Source of the DNA: Acidimicrobiales bacterium
GTDB lineage: Bacteria > Actinomycetota > Acidimicrobiia > Acidimicrobiales > JAUJNH01
DNA: 64,000 bases
Assembly (NCBI GenBank): GCA_030448245.1
Contig: JAUJNH010000007.1
Location: 1-64,000, forward strand
Direction: 5' to 3'
Numbering within the stretch: the stretch's first letter is position 1; each line of letters begins with the position of its first letter. A program made the position numbers and the translations under genes. Shown in pieces: positions 63,696 through 64,000 of this stretch. The notes below the pieces were generated by a model. The model was not told the origin of the DNA and did no database searches. It worked only from the letters and a program-made list of their open reading frames with translations.

Positions 63696-64000
63696 ATGCC
63701 CCTCCAAGACGGTTACGACAGCGCCACCGGGCGCTTCTACCGCTCCTACATCGCCCACCCGCGGGTCGGGCGCGTCGTGGGCCGCCTCCTGTGGGCCTCC
63801 GACTTCGGCCTGCTCTACCGCAGCCTCGAGACGCTCCAGCAGGTCGAGGCCGAGGTCGTGCTCGACCTGGCCTGCGGCGCCGGCCTCGCCCTGGGCTGGC
63901 TCGACCCGGCCAGGGTCGGCCGGTACGTCGGGGTCGAGGCCTCGCCCAGCATGCTGGCCCGGGCCGAGTGGGAGGCGTCGACGCGTGGCTTCACCGGTGC
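63696..64000 (+). CDS. SAM-dependent class I methyltransferase (truncated by window end)
   Basis: The open part begins MPLQDGYDSATGRFYRSYIA and has the SAM motif VVLDLACGAGLALGWLDP. It runs off the window. It is a UbiE/Methyltransf_11-like enzyme of unknown substrate. ATG 63696 follows GGAGGGGG, and TACGGT is 8 nt upstream. Confidence 0.8.
   Translation, partial: MPLQDGYDSATGRFYRSYIAHPRVGRVVGRLLWASDFGLLYRSLETLQQVEAEVVLDLACGAGLALGWLDPARVGRYVGVEASPSMLARAEWEASTRGFTG

Overview
The window is high-GC DNA that reads as an actinobacterial chromosome, most likely from the class Acidimicrobiia or a close relative (inference from gene content; no search was run). The lineage is suggested by an ergothioneine locus, a mycothiol-type DinB/maleylpyruvate-isomerase protein, F420-type oxidoreductases, a PimB-like mannosyltransferase, a WS/DGAT wax ester synthase, the fused Kgd 2-oxoglutarate enzyme, a B12-dependent ribonucleotide reductase and a WXG100/FtsK secretion locus. 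Many genes start directly at, or within about 10 nt of, a TAnnnT -10 box. Leaderless transcription therefore seems common, and I used the boxes to choose several starts.

Layout. 1-6.4 kb is mixed accessory and housekeeping DNA: an AAC(3)-like acetyltransferase, a VOC protein, a TetR regulator divergent from a deazaflavin reductase, tRNA-Cys, a STAS anti-anti-sigma factor, GNAT, DUF2277, a mycothiol-type enzyme, a VapBC-like toxin-antitoxin pair and tRNA-Gly. 6.5-17.4 kb holds WS/DGAT, a Fpg/Nei glycosylase, oligoribonuclease, a heavily frameshifted MalT-like ATPase with a C-terminal TIG-like domain, a GT2 glycosyltransferase, an LLM oxidoreductase, an acyltransferase and a frameshifted PP-loop protein. 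17.4-22 kb is egtA-egtB-egtD with a leader ORF and an intercistronic hairpin element. 22-28.8 kb holds a Cys-rich Tat-exported protein coupled to a MauE-thioredoxin fusion, then CorC/HlyC, YbeY, PhoH and HIT. 28.5-36 kb is a compact type VII secretion-like operon (WXG100, FHA-FtsK ATPase, Ser/Thr kinase) flanked by a BldC-like regulator, an unknown protein and a Clp-N protein.

36-47.8 kb is mostly central metabolism: NrdJ, Sua5/TsaC, MarR, glycerol kinase, an ACT protein, PlsC, TetR, an aminotransferase and a ROK glucokinase. 47.8-51.3 kb has a PimB-like GT4 with small membrane proteins and an SRPBCC protein. 51.3-58.1 kb has Kgd divergent from a MoxR-DUF58-VWA operon. 58.2-64 kb has EttA, an L,D-transpeptidase, a deazaflavin protein, a secreted protein, an AsnC-like domain, a TetR and a truncated methyltransferase.

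The genes fit a redox-buffered aerobe that uses ergothioneine, mycothiol-type thiols and F420 and stores neutral lipid. At least six genes carry indels, including essential-type genes such as phoH, so part of the damage is probably sequencing or assembly error rather than true pseudogenisation.
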